A stretch of 64,000 nt of DNA from Microbacterium sp. SORGH_AS_0862 (GCF_030818795.1 NZ_JAUTAY010000001.1:2232001-2296000); one strand, 5' to 3'; positions 16,620 to 24,912 are shown, numbered from the stretch's first letter. The notes: generated by a model from the sequence alone, not told the origin. Program-made: numbers and translations.

Positions 16620-18077
16620 TTGACCCCCCTAGATCCCCAGGCGGAGACCGCTCCCACGCGACGCTCCGGCCGGAACCGCGCTGCTGAGGCGGCTTCTTCG
16701 GGGACCTCGGATGCGGTCGCTCCGCTCACCCGCGCGCAGCTTCGCGCGCGCCAGGCGGCCGCGCACCCCGCGCCGGTCTGGTCGGCGCAGCGCGCGATGC
16801 CCGTCGCCGAGCCCGAGCTGGTGCTCGAGGTCGTGCCGGAGCCCATGGCCGCCGCCGATGTCACGCTGTCGGTACCCGCTGAGCCGGTCGCTGCGGCCGA
16901 GGTGACGCTGTCGGTATCGGAGTCAGAGGCGCCCGTCGCCGAGGCGCCGCTGCCCCGTCGCCGTGCGCGTTCGCTCGCCCAGACCTCCGTCGCTTCGGCG
17001 ACTCCCATCGACGTCGCCCTGGACGCCATCGACGATGAGCCGGTCGCTCTGCCCGTCGTCGACACCGTGTCGGTCGCTTCGGAGACGGAGGCGAGCCCGG
17101 CCGAGCTGCCCGTCGCGGATGTCGCGGCGGATCTCGACGACGAGGCGCGTGTGTTCGCCGAGGCGGTTCTCGCCGACGAGGCCGAAGCGCACGCGATCGC
17201 CGACGAGTTCGAGGCCGCCGCCCGGCTCTTCTCGTTCACGGGTGTGACCCCCATCCAGGTCGCCGCGGCCGCGATCGCCGACGAGCCCGTCGCGGCGCAG
17301 GATGCCGCCGAGGCCGCTCCGGCGAAGCGTCGCCGCTTCAGCGGTGCGGCGTTCAAGCGTGCGACGGCCGCATCCGCCACCGTCGGTGCCATGGGAATCG
17401 TCGGGCTGCTGGCGATCGGCATGACGACGCCCGCTGAGGCCGTCTCGGGCGCAGGCAACTCCGCCGCCGCATCCGTCTCGATCGCGACCGGCTCGAAAGC
17501 CGGCACCTCGAGCGCGCTGTCGAGCGACGAGATTCAGGCGTACGTGGCTCCGGCCGATGCGCAGGTCACCGCCCTGAACCGCAGCGACTACTCCACGGCG
17601 TCGACCGCGGAGCTCGCCGCCGAGTCGGGCATCACGCACTACTCGAACTTCTTCACCAACAACGCGAACAACCCGATCCAGTGGCCGTTCAAGGTGGGCG
17701 TCTCGATCAGCTACGGCTTCGGGATGCGCGACGGCACCATGCACGAGGGCTTGGACTTCACGCCGGGCGAGGGTGCCGAGATCCAGGCTGTGGCCGACGG
17801 CGTCGTGCGCACCGCGACGGAGAGCGGCGGAGGCTACGGCGTGATGATCATCATCGATCACGTGATCGACGGCAAGCTCGTCTCGACCCGCTACGGCCAC
17901 ATGCAGTATGGCTCGCTGCAGGTGAAGACGGGCGACACCGTGAAGGTGGGCCAGTTCATCGGCCGGGTAGGCGACACCGGCCACTCGTTCGGCGCGCACC
18001 TGCACTTCGAGGTGCTCGACAACGGCACGACGGCGATCGACCCGCTGCCGTGGCTGCGTCAGCACGCCGGCGGCTGA
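16620..18077 (+). CDS. M23-family peptidoglycan endopeptidase with long N-terminal region
   Basis: A 485-residue protein ending in a LytM-type M23 domain: the first zinc ligands lie in HEGLDF (His375 and Asp379), and the last in HLHFEV (His460 and His462). The first 240 residues are low-complexity Ala/Glu/Pro/Val with repeated AEVTLSV and PVA elements, so they are probably a disordered cytoplasmic region. One hydrophobic helix (about 250-272) anchors or exports it, leaving the peptidase outside. The start is TTG 16620, chosen because no better in-frame ATG or GTG lies before the conserved opening. An AT-richer stretch at about 16510-16545 is the likely promoter. Confidence 0.85.
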   Translation: MTPLDPQAETAPTRRSGRNRAAEAASSGTSDAVAPLTRAQLRARQAAAHPAPVWSAQRAMPVAEPELVLEVVPEPMAAADVTLSVPAEPVAAAEVTLSVSESEAPVAEAPLPRRRARSLAQTSVASATPIDVALDAIDDEPVALPVVDTVSVASETEASPAELPVADVAADLDDEARVFAEAVLADEAEAHAIADEFEAAARLFSFTGVTPIQVAAAAIADEPVAAQDAAEAAPAKRRRFSGAAFKRATAASATVGAMGIVGLLAIGMTTPAEAVSGAGNSAAASVSIATGSKAGTSSALSSDEIQAYVAPADAQVTALNRSDYSTASTAELAAESGITHYSNFFTNNANNPIQWPFKVGVSISYGFGMRDGTMHEGLDFTPGEGAEIQAVADGVVRTATESGGGYGVMIIIDHVIDGKLVSTRYGHMQYGSLQVKTGDTVKVGQFIGRVGDTGHSFGAHLHFEVLDNGTTAIDPLPWLRQHAGG

Positions 18078-18146
18078 CCGGCCGTGTTTCGTCGGGGCCC
18101 TCGGCTCTGATATTCTTTTCTGGTTGCCCGGATTGCTCCGGGAAGC

Positions 18147-18218
18147 GCCCCGATAGCTCAGTGGCAGAGCACTTCCATGGTAAGGAAGGGGTCGTCAGTT
18201 CAATCCTGACTCGGGGCT
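18147..18218 (+). tRNA. tRNA-Thr (GGT)
   Basis: Acceptor stem GCCCCGA/TCGGGGC, D arm GCTCAGTGGCAGAGC, anticodon stem CTTCC/GGAAG with loop ATGGTAA giving GGT, T arm GTCAGTTCAATCCTGAC. Length is 72 bases without CCA. Confidence 0.96.
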
Positions 18219-18252
18219 CGCAGCATCCGGTGGTCCGCCGCCGGAACGTCGC

Positions 18253-18326
18253 GGCAGGGTAGCTCAGTTGGTGAGAGCGCACGACTCATAATCGTGAGGT
18301 CGCGGGTTCAAGCCCCGCTCCTGCTA
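18253..18326 (+). tRNA. tRNA-Met (CAT), elongator type
   Basis: Acceptor GGCAGGG paired with TCCTGCT including two G-T wobbles, D arm GCTCAGTTGGTGAGAGC, anticodon stem ACGAC/ATCGT region with CAT, T arm GCGGGTTCAAGCCCCGC. It is 34 bases after tRNA-Thr and probably co-transcribed. A CAT tRNA could in principle be a lysidine-modified tRNA-Ile; the sequence resembles elongator Met. CCA is not encoded. Confidence 0.93.
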
Positions 18327-18328
18327 CA

Positions 18329-18360
18329 GACAAGGCCCCCGGTTCCGCCGGGGTTTTGTC
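18329..18360 (+). terminator. Terminator of the tRNA-Thr/tRNA-Met unit
   Basis: CCCCGG and CCGGGG arms around a TTCCG loop, followed by TTTTG, directly after the tRNA-Met gene. Confidence 0.75.
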
Positions 18361-18467
18361 GTGTCCGGGCACACTCAAGCGCTGGGCGGAATGAGGTTCT
18401 TGCCGGTTCTGTGCCGTTTGCGGAGTGATCAGAGCCCGACGTCGGGGGCCGCCACCAGACTCATCGT

Positions 18468-19349
18468 ATGACTGACGGCTACTACGGGGGACGCGCGATA
18501 CCGATTTCGGAGCCCCGTGAGCTCGCCGCGGTGCAGCACGTCCGGGCCAGATTGGCGCTGGTACCGCAGCTTGCTGAACGGTGGAATCGGATCGCGCGTG
18601 GGAAGGCGGGTCCGCGAAGCGAGTTGGCCTTCGACGATGACGTGACACATTGGACGCGTGTCAGCTCTCACGTCGCCCACAATCTGCACCATGCAATTGA
18701 CTGCCTGCGTGCGCTCGGTGTTCTGATCCCGCCGGCGGGGGAACTCACTGTTCCCTATGTCGCGCATTTCCCGGTGGCACGCTCAGGACTCGAGGCGGCT
18801 TCGACCGCCCTTTGGATCTTGCAGCCGGATGATCCCCGACAAAGGATCGAACGCCATCTGCGAAACCTCTGGTGGGAGGTCAGCGATGAGGCCTCGTTCA
18901 CGGGGGCATCGGAGCGCCTGGCTCCCGATGACTTGTCGCACCTCGTGGATCGGCAGCGCAAGGGTCAGAAGGCGTGGAAGCGGAAGTACGTGGATCAGAT
19001 TCGGGCAGTGGCGATGCGAGCAGGTGTGGCGGATCCCACGCTAGGCCGATATGCAGTCAGCTTCGCCGAGATTGTTCGCGAGGCCACCGCCGCGACAGGG
19101 TTGCCGGGTGGGTATGGGGAGATGGTTTGGCGGACGATTAGCGGCCTGAGTCATCCATCGATGCTCCGCTCTGTTCGCTTCATGCATCGAACGGAGTTCG
19201 CCGATCGCGAAGAAGGGATGGTCAATGTGGAGATCTCCAACGACACGCAGACTCTTCAATACACGGTGGATGCTCTCGTCCTCCAATTCACGACGGCGCT
19301 GGAGGTCCTCGCGTGGCGCAAGCTAAAGATCGGAATTCCGATCGTTTAG
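18468..19349 (+). CDS. Hypothetical protein of the accessory region
   Basis: A 293-residue soluble protein I do not recognise. It is helix-rich, with a Trp/His-containing segment (THWTRVSSHVAHNLHHAIDCLRALG) near residue 62 and a basic stretch (RQRKGQKAWKRKY) near residue 163. A late GGYGEMVWRTISGLSHPSM is also notable. It has no signal peptide or clear membrane segment. Codon use is visibly less GC-biased than in the flanks (many A/T third positions), and it directly follows a tRNA pair, so acquisition by transfer is likely. A CAGACT box six bases before ATG 18468 suggests a leaderless message. Confidence 0.6.
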   Translation: MTDGYYGGRAIPISEPRELAAVQHVRARLALVPQLAERWNRIARGKAGPRSELAFDDDVTHWTRVSSHVAHNLHHAIDCLRALGVLIPPAGELTVPYVAHFPVARSGLEAASTALWILQPDDPRQRIERHLRNLWWEVSDEASFTGASERLAPDDLSHLVDRQRKGQKAWKRKYVDQIRAVAMRAGVADPTLGRYAVSFAEIVREATAATGLPGGYGEMVWRTISGLSHPSMLRSVRFMHRTEFADREEGMVNVEISNDTQTLQYTVDALVLQFTTALEVLAWRKLKIGIPIV

Positions 19350-19603
19350 AAACTGTTGGGATGGCGCGATGAGGGCGTCGAGGCCGGTGCGGGGACTCGT
19401 CGCTCGGAGCGTCGGTGCGGCATAAGGCCGACTGGACATCGACGTTGACTGTTCAGCGGCGGTGGTGAACGACGTGCGTTCTGCGGGAGCGGCGTAGAGC
19501 GGGCCGCCCTTCGAGATCTGGCTCCGCCAGAGCGACCGATCGGACTCATCAGACCTGCGCTCGAGCCGTTACGTGAGCGAAACGTCAGCGTCACCCATCT
19601 GGC
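19350..19603. other. Intergenic stretch without a recognisable gene
   Basis: About 250 bases between the hypothetical gene and the amidase promoter. I see no supported coding frame, RNA or repeat in it. The bases just downstream (19604-19634) hold the repeat cluster described as a candidate operator. Confidence 0.5.
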
Positions 19604-19634
19604 ATGCGTCAATGCGTCAATAAGTCATGACACA
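19604..19634. promoter_or_regulatory. Candidate operator upstream of the amidase
   Basis: Two direct copies of TGCGTCA (19605-19611 and 19613-19619) are followed by the palindrome GTCATGAC (19624-19631) and CATGACA. The same elements, TGCGTC/GACGCA and CATGACA, occur in front of the nitrile hydratase genes at 24874-24912. A shared regulator, most simply the ArsR protein encoded between them, is inferred. Confidence 0.5.
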
Positions 19635-19691
19635 TTTGCTCGCTGGATTCGATCGACTCGGTGAGCGAGACGCGTGACGAGAGGACCGAGG

Positions 19692-21236
19692 ATGGCCGTG
19701 ACCCGCCCAACAAGGGATGACGTGAAGGCGTTCGCCCAGCGCTTCCGCTACGACTACGACGACACGGAGTTCGACGAGCTGCACGCCCTCGCTGTCGCTG
19801 GCCTGGCCGGCTACGACGTCGTCGATGAGCTCTATGTGAAGCACGTCGAGGTCGAGCCGCCCGTGCGGGAGTCGCAACGGCCCGTTGACGAGGAGAACTT
19901 GCTCGCTGCGTGGTACGTCCGGACCGAGATCGCTCCGCTCTCCACAGGAGTGCTCGACGGCCGCACGGTCGCCATCAAAGACAACATCGCCGTCGCCGGC
20001 GTCCCGATGATGAATGGCTCGCGCACCCTCGAGGGCTACGTCCCCCGGGAGGACGCCACGGTCGTCACGCGCACACTGGCGGCGGGCGCGACCATCCTCG
20101 GCAAGTCTGTGTGCGAAGACCTGTGCTTCTCGGGGTCGAGTTTCACCTCCGCGAGCGGGCCGGTGCGAAACCCCTGGAACCTCGGACGGACGACCGGTGG
20201 CTCCTCCAGCGGCAATGCCGCGTTGCTCGCATCCGGCGAGGTCGATCTCGCCATCGGCGGCGACCAGGGCGGTTCGGTGCGCCTCCCGGCATCCTTCACA
20301 GGTGTGGTCGGACACAAGCCGACCTTCGGCCTCGTCCCCTATACCGGCGCCTTCCCGATCGAGAGGACGATCGATCACCTCGGCCCGATGGCGCGCACTG
20401 TCGAGGATGCCGCGCTCCTGCTGTCGGTGCTCGCCGGCCCGGATGGGCTGGACTCGCGTCAGACGGAGGCCACCCGGGGCCCCGGCGACCTCTCGACAGT
20501 TGCCGACGGAGTCTCCGGGATGCGCATCGGTCTGGTCGCCGAGGGATTCGGCATCCCTGGGCTCTCCGACCCGGAGGTCGACGAGGTCGTGATCGCGGCG
20601 GCCGAGGCGCTCTCCTCCGACGGTGCCACGGTCACCCGTATCAACATCCCCGAACACCTGGACGCCGGGGCGCTGTGGGGCGTGATCGCGACCGATGGCG
20701 CGACATACCAGATGCTCGACGGCAACGGCTACGGACTGGGGGTCGAGGGCTATTACGACCCCCATCAGATGGAGTACTTCGCCCGGGGCAAGCTCGATCG
20801 GGGCCATGCGCTCTCCGAGTCGGTCAAGGTGACGGCACTCACGGGTGCGTGGGGACTGCAGGGGCTCGGCGGCTCCTCCTACGCCAAAGCGCGCCGTCTC
20901 GTCCCCTACGTTCGCGCAGCGTACGACGCGGCGCTGGCGCAGGTCGACGTCCTGGTCATGCCGACCACGCCCTTCACTGCGCTTCCTTTGTTGGAAGCGG
21001 GCGACGATCGTGCCGAGTACCTCCGCAAGGCGCTCAGCATGATCGGCAACACTGCCCCCTTCGACGTCACCGGGCACCCCGCCACGTCGGTACCGGCGGG
21101 CCTGGTGTCCGGTCTTCCCGTCGGCCTGATGGTGGTCGCGCCGCGATTCGACGACGCGCTCGCCCTGCGCGTAGCAGCGGCCGTTCAAGCGCGGATCGGT
21201 ACGCTCAAGCCGCCCAGGCCGGCCCGTCACGTCTGA
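19692..21236 (+). CDS. Amidase (amidase signature family) of the nitrile pathway
   Basis: This 514-residue enzyme hydrolyses amides to acids and ammonia, the second step after nitrile hydratase. The Ser-cisSer-Lys triad is visible: Lys96 in VAIKDN, the glycine-serine loop GGSSSGN (169-175) with the cis-serine, and Ser195 in GGDQGGSVR. The N-terminal alpha-helical segment (FAQRFRYDYDDTEFDELHAL, then YDVVDELY) is the form found in amidases linked to nitrile hydratase in Rhodococcus. ATG 19692 follows GAGGACCGAGG; a GTG at 19674 would add six residues. It is first in a co-oriented run that continues with cbtB after 44 bases. Confidence 0.9.
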   Translation: MAVTRPTRDDVKAFAQRFRYDYDDTEFDELHALAVAGLAGYDVVDELYVKHVEVEPPVRESQRPVDEENLLAAWYVRTEIAPLSTGVLDGRTVAIKDNIAVAGVPMMNGSRTLEGYVPREDATVVTRTLAAGATILGKSVCEDLCFSGSSFTSASGPVRNPWNLGRTTGGSSSGNAALLASGEVDLAIGGDQGGSVRLPASFTGVVGHKPTFGLVPYTGAFPIERTIDHLGPMARTVEDAALLLSVLAGPDGLDSRQTEATRGPGDLSTVADGVSGMRIGLVAEGFGIPGLSDPEVDEVVIAAAEALSSDGATVTRINIPEHLDAGALWGVIATDGATYQMLDGNGYGLGVEGYYDPHQMEYFARGKLDRGHALSESVKVTALTGAWGLQGLGGSSYAKARRLVPYVRAAYDAALAQVDVLVMPTTPFTALPLLEAGDDRAEYLRKALSMIGNTAPFDVTGHPATSVPAGLVSGLPVGLMVVAPRFDDALALRVAAAVQARIGTLKPPRPARHV

Positions 21237-21280
21237 CGACACCCACCACACCCCCCTCACCCATCCCTATAGGAGAAATC

Positions 21281-21496
21281 ATGAGCACTCACTCCGAGGT
21301 CATGGCGGTCCCGACGGTCTACGCCGCGAGCACCGCCGTGCGCGTCGCCTGGATCGCCGGCGCGGTCCTGGTCGCCGCCGCGGCCTACTACTTCGTCGGA
21401 ATCGACCAGGGTGTCGTGTCGGTCTTCGGATCCGACACGCACATCCACGAGATGATGCACGACGGCCGGCACCTGCTCGGCTTCCCGTGCCACTGA
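21281..21496 (+). CDS. cbtB: CbtB, small subunit of a cobalt transporter
   Basis: A 71-residue protein with one transmembrane helix (about residues 20-42) and a metal-binding tail containing HIHEMMH, GRH and a final PCH. This is the CbtB pattern. CbtAB is a predicted cobalt transporter otherwise found under cobalamin control. Here it lies between the amidase and the cobalt-type nitrile hydratase, so it probably supplies Co to that enzyme, the job done by NhlF in Rhodococcus rhodochrous J1. AGGAG lies seven bases before ATG 21281. It is followed by cbtA after 11 bases. Confidence 0.88.
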   Translation: MSTHSEVMAVPTVYAASTAVRVAWIAGAVLVAAAAYYFVGIDQGVVSVFGSDTHIHEMMHDGRHLLGFPCH

Positions 21497-21507
21497 GGAC
21501 GGACGTC

Positions 21508-22386
21508 ATGAGCGCGGAATCGCGGATCGTTCTCGCCGGCGCGGGTGCCGGTCTCGTCGCAGGCCTCCTCGGCGCGGTGGTGTCGCTGATCACCGTGGAG
21601 CCGTCGATCTCGGCCGCGATCGACTACGAGTCGATGCGGTCGGCGGCGGAGGCTGCGGTCGGCACCGGCACGGTGACCGGTGGTCACCATCATGGCGCGG
21701 TCGACCCGTCCGCGGGCGGGGGCGAGGAAGAGGTCGTGCCCCGTGCGGTGCAGGCGACGCTCGGTGTCTTCCTGTCTGTAGGGCTGTTCGGTCTCGCGAT
21801 GGGTCTTCTCATCGCCGCGGTCGCATACGGGCTGCGCAAGCTCCTCCCGCAGCTGTCTGCCCGCCGGGCGGCGCTGGTCGCGGGCACGCTCGCCTTCGTC
21901 GCCGGGTTTCTGGTGCCATACGCGAAGTATCCGAGCGACCCTCCAGCCATCGGCTCGCACGGAGACCTCGTCGCTCGCACCGCCGCGTACTACTCGATGG
22001 TCGCGATCTCGGTGTTCGCGATGACGATCGCGGTCGTCGTCGCCGCCCGGCTGTCCGCCCGATGGGGATGGTTCGCTGCCATCGTGGCCGTCGGCGGGGG
22101 ATACCTCGTCGTCATGCTCGCCGTCGCGGCGTTCCTGCCCTCCGTGGCACAGATCGTCGGAGCTGCGTCCGAGATCCCGGGGCCGGTCATGGACGGAGAC
22201 GACATCGTCCTCGACGGTTATCCGGCCGCGGTGATCGGTGGGTTCCGGCTGGGATCCCTGCTCGTGGCGACGACGATCTTCGGCGTGGCGACTGTGCTGC
22301 TGGCTGCCGTGATCGGATTCCGGGCGCGGGGACGGGGTGACGCCGTTCCGCAGGTGGGATCGAACGATCTCGTTCTGTCGCCATGA
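21508..22386 (+). CDS. cbtA: CbtA, membrane subunit of a cobalt transporter
   Basis: A 292-residue membrane protein of the CbtA family. It has a first helix at about residues 7-28, a His-rich loop (TGGHHHGA, about residues 60-67), and four further helices. Between helices is the conserved FLVPYAKYPSDPPAIG, a CbtA signature. With CbtB it should form the cobalt uptake system serving the nitrile hydratase. ATG 21508 is preceded by TGAGGACG. Its stop overlaps the start of the next gene (ATGA). Confidence 0.88.
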   Translation: MSAESRIVLAGAGAGLVAGLLGAVVSLITVEPSISAAIDYESMRSAAEAAVGTGTVTGGHHHGAVDPSAGGGEEEVVPRAVQATLGVFLSVGLFGLAMGLLIAAVAYGLRKLLPQLSARRAALVAGTLAFVAGFLVPYAKYPSDPPAIGSHGDLVARTAAYYSMVAISVFAMTIAVVVAARLSARWGWFAAIVAVGGGYLVVMLAVAAFLPSVAQIVGAASEIPGPVMDGDDIVLDGYPAAVIGGFRLGSLLVATTIFGVATVLLAAVIGFRARGRGDAVPQVGSNDLVLSP

Positions 22387-22952
22387 CGGACCGAGACCGG
22401 ATCGCCGCCCGAGCTGAGATCGTGTTCGTCGTACAAGCGACGACCGTGTCTCAGCTGCGGGCAGCCTTCCCCTCTGCCGACGACGAGCTCGCGTCAGCCG
22501 GCCTCCAGCAGTGTCGGAGGTCGTCTATGCGCTCCGGTCGACACGACGTGCTCTCCGCCCCCGAGCCGACATGTGTACAGACGGTCGCGGCGCTCGGATG
22601 GCCCCCGCCACGGGTCGTGTCCGATCTGCGAGGTGCCGAGCCCGGGGAGTGGCAGGGAAGAGAGCTCGCGTCGCTCTCACCGGACCAGTTCCAGCACTGG
22701 CGGGCAGGGGTAGCGCCTCCCGGTGGCGAGTCCGTGGCCGACCTGCTCCTGCGCGTTCGGAACTTCGTCCACGGAGTCGGGGGCGGACGGTACGTCGCCG
22801 TGGTGCCACAGGCTGTCGCGCGGGTGACTGTCCTGGTGGCTCTCGGGCTCCCCGCCTCGAAGATCTGGGAGATGGACGCCGATCCCCTTTCCACCGTGGC
22901 CGTCGCCCGTCGAGCCGGCGGCGAGACTCGGTTGCGGCTGGTGAACCTGTGA
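22383..22952 (+). CDS. Histidine-phosphatase-fold protein, catalytic histidines absent
   Basis: A 189-residue protein that follows the histidine phosphatase (phosphoglycerate mutase-like) pattern: SDLRGAEPGEWQGREL, PPGGESVADLLLRVRNFV and VTVLVALGLP align with the family. The catalytic RHG near the start is replaced by QAT (residues about 18-20, VVQATT), and the second histidine motif SHG by PQA (VVPQAVAR). It should therefore be inactive as a phosphatase. It is translationally coupled to cbtA, which suggests a structural or binding role in the cobalt/nitrile hydratase system. The fold call is fairly sure; the role is unknown. Confidence 0.75.
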   Translation: MTDRDRIAARAEIVFVVQATTVSQLRAAFPSADDELASAGLQQCRRSSMRSGRHDVLSAPEPTCVQTVAALGWPPPRVVSDLRGAEPGEWQGRELASLSPDQFQHWRAGVAPPGGESVADLLLRVRNFVHGVGGGRYVAVVPQAVARVTVLVALGLPASKIWEMDADPLSTVAVARRAGGETRLRLVNL

Positions 22953-23027
22953 TTCCGGGACGACATGCTCGTCTGCACGGGCGGTAGACTCCCGACATCG
23001 CGGCTGCACGAGGAGAAGAGGGTGGTC

Positions 23028-23381
23028 ATGGATGCCGACAGTGTGTTCGACTCCCTCTCCAGCTCGGTCCGCCGCGACATCCTGACTTTTCTCTCGACGC
23101 ACGGTGATGCCAGTGCCGGAGAGATCGCGGATGCCATCTCGGACGTCGGGCGTACGGCGGTATCCACCCACCTGCGTATTCTTCGTTCGTCGGGTCTGGT
23201 CAGTGAGCGACGCGCCGGACGTCAGCGGTTCTACTCTCTCGATCGCGAGGGTTCGGCCATGATCGCCGTCGGCTACTTCCAGTCGCTGATGCGCAACGCT
23301 CTCGAGGATGCCGAGAGCGGAAAGGCTGCGGTGACTCCCGTGTCCGCCTCGCCCGCATCTCGGGCTCGACGCGCCGGCTGA
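23028..23381 (+). CDS. ArsR-family transcriptional regulator of the nitrile hydratase locus
   Basis: A 117-residue winged-helix protein: SVFDSLSSSVRRDILTFLSTHG, then the recognition helix AVSTHLRILRSSGLV, and the wing ERRAGRQRFYSLD. No cysteine metal site is present, so it is not a metal-sensing ArsR. In Rhodococcus rhodochrous J1 the low-molecular-mass nitrile hydratase is controlled by the ArsR-like repressor NhlD and the amide sensor NhlC; this gene and the next occupy those roles. ATG 23028 follows GAGGAGAAGAGGG. The tail after residue 95 is low-complexity. Confidence 0.85.
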   Translation: MDADSVFDSLSSSVRRDILTFLSTHGDASAGEIADAISDVGRTAVSTHLRILRSSGLVSERRAGRQRFYSLDREGSAMIAVGYFQSLMRNALEDAESGKAAVTPVSASPASRARRAG

Positions 23382-23390
23382 TCCACGCGC

Positions 23391-24788
23391 GTGTCGGGCA
23401 TCGTCCTCACAGCGACGCGCGACGTGGCGTTGACGCCGGAGGCGGTTTTCGAGACGCTCGGCAGCTGGTTGTTCGGCGCGTCGTTCGAGCGGCTCGAGGT
23501 CGGCCGGCCCTTGACGCTGACGGTGCCGTTCGGGGGTGCCGCTTCAGGTTTCACCATTTTCGGGCGGATCAGGCGCATCGTCTGGGGGCAGTCGATCGTC
23601 ATCGAGCACTCGCAACCGTGGCGCGGCACGGTGCGCCTTCGTCTCACACCGCTCCCGATCGGCGCCCGCGTCACCCTCTCGTGCGATGTGGATGACGCGG
23701 GCGTGGGGTGGATGGTCCGGCGAACAGGAATCCCGTCATCCGCCCCCGAGAGCGCGCGGGGGAGGCGCTGGGGCCTTCTCACGACGAAGTCCGGGTCCGG
23801 CGCGGTCTTCGCCCTGGGGACGGAGAATGCCGCGCTGCTGGCGATCGACGAGCTCAACGCCGCGGGCGCGGGGATGGAGAACGACCTCGTCGTGGGTGAC
23901 GACGGGACCGACCCGGCCATGGCGGCGGTCGAGGCCGAGCGACTCATCGCCGCCGGATGCCGGGTCATCGTGGCCGCTGTCATCTCCGCGAGCTTCACGG
24001 CCGTGCAGCAGGTCGCCCAGCGCCACGGCGTACTGGCGGTGCATTCCGTGCTCAATGAAGGGGGGCGCCCGGCGCGCTCGGTGCTGCGACTCGGTGAGCG
24101 CCCGGCGGATCAGCTGCGCGCTGCCCTCACGCCGCTCATGCGAGAGACCGGCGGGTCGCGCTGCTACATCGTGGGGCATACGTACTCGTGGTCACGCTCG
24201 GCGGCCCGTGTCGCGAGAGGAATGCTGGCGGATCTGGGGGCCGGCGTGGCCGGTGAGGCCCGCCTCCCGCTGGGCCACCACGATTACGCTCCCGTCGTCG
24301 AGCGGATTCGGCGATCGGGCGCCGATCTGGTGCTCTCCACTCTCGTCGGCGACGACGAGGTGCGTTTCGAGCGGTCCAGCCACGAGCTCGGACTCCGATC
24401 GACGGCGACCACTTTGTCGCTCGTTCTCGACGAATCGACCCGGGAGCACATCGGCGCCGAACAGAGCGCCGGCGTATGGGCGGCGATGGGGTACTTCGAG
24501 GCGTCTCCCTCATCCGTGAACCAGGCGTTCGTCGCCCGGTATCGTGCCCGTTTCGGGGCATGGGCGCCGCCCTTGTCGAGCCTTTCGGAGTCTGTCTACA
24601 GCACCATCCTCCTTCTCGAGCGCGCCCTTGCCGACGATCCGGACGCGACCGCCGACGCGTGGGCACGGGCGGTACGCCAGGTGCGGTTGGAGACGCCGCG
24701 CGGTCTCCTCACCTTCGGCGACGGAGAGACCTATGCGTCGACGATCCGCGTGGCCATCGCAGGGCAGACCGGCTTCCACCTGCTCTGA
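23391..24788 (+). CDS. SRPBCC domain fused to an AmiC-like amide-binding sensor
   Basis: A 465-residue protein with two parts. Residues 1 to about 118 read as an SRPBCC/AHSA1-type domain: an opening strand, the helix PEAVFETLGSWLF, paired strands and RVTLSCDVDDAG. From about residue 125 to the end is a type I periplasmic-binding fold of the AmiC/NhlC kind: GLLTTKSGSGAVFALGTENAALLAIDELN, MAAVEAERLIAAGCRVIVAA, then YFEASPSSVNQAFVARYRARFG. There is no signal peptide, so it acts in the cytoplasm, like AmiC. It starts nine bases after the ArsR gene and probably relieves repression when an amide or nitrile is bound. NhlC-type sensors known to me lack the SRPBCC part. Confidence 0.78.
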   Translation: MSGIVLTATRDVALTPEAVFETLGSWLFGASFERLEVGRPLTLTVPFGGAASGFTIFGRIRRIVWGQSIVIEHSQPWRGTVRLRLTPLPIGARVTLSCDVDDAGVGWMVRRTGIPSSAPESARGRRWGLLTTKSGSGAVFALGTENAALLAIDELNAAGAGMENDLVVGDDGTDPAMAAVEAERLIAAGCRVIVAAVISASFTAVQQVAQRHGVLAVHSVLNEGGRPARSVLRLGERPADQLRAALTPLMRETGGSRCYIVGHTYSWSRSAARVARGMLADLGAGVAGEARLPLGHHDYAPVVERIRRSGADLVLSTLVGDDEVRFERSSHELGLRSTATTLSLVLDESTREHIGAEQSAGVWAAMGYFEASPSSVNQAFVARYRARFGAWAPPLSSLSESVYSTILLLERALADDPDATADAWARAVRQVRLETPRGLLTFGDGETYASTIRVAIAGQTGFHLL

Positions 24789-24841
24789 GCCACGGTTTGT
24801 GTCGCGCGTGTGAAGTTTTCCGCGCGGTGCGATGTCGACGC

Positions 24842-24912
24842 TTGACGATCCGGTTCTCTACGCGTTCTGTATATGACAACGTGTCAGTGCGTCGTGACGC
24901 AATGACATGACA
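24842..24912 (+). promoter_or_regulatory. Nitrile hydratase promoter/operator region
   Basis: A -10-like TGTATATG (24869-24875) is followed at once by two perfect inverted repeats: TGACA-ACG-TGTCA (24874-24886) and TGCGTC-GT-GACGCA (24888-24901), then CATGACA (24906-24912). They would cover the transcription start, fitting repression by the ArsR protein. A TTGACG at 24842 is too far away (22 bases) to be a standard -35. Related elements precede the amidase. Confidence 0.55.

Noticed and set aside
21237..21280. Possible cobalamin riboswitch before cbtB
   Set aside because: The gap is only 44 bases, too short, and lacks a B12 box.
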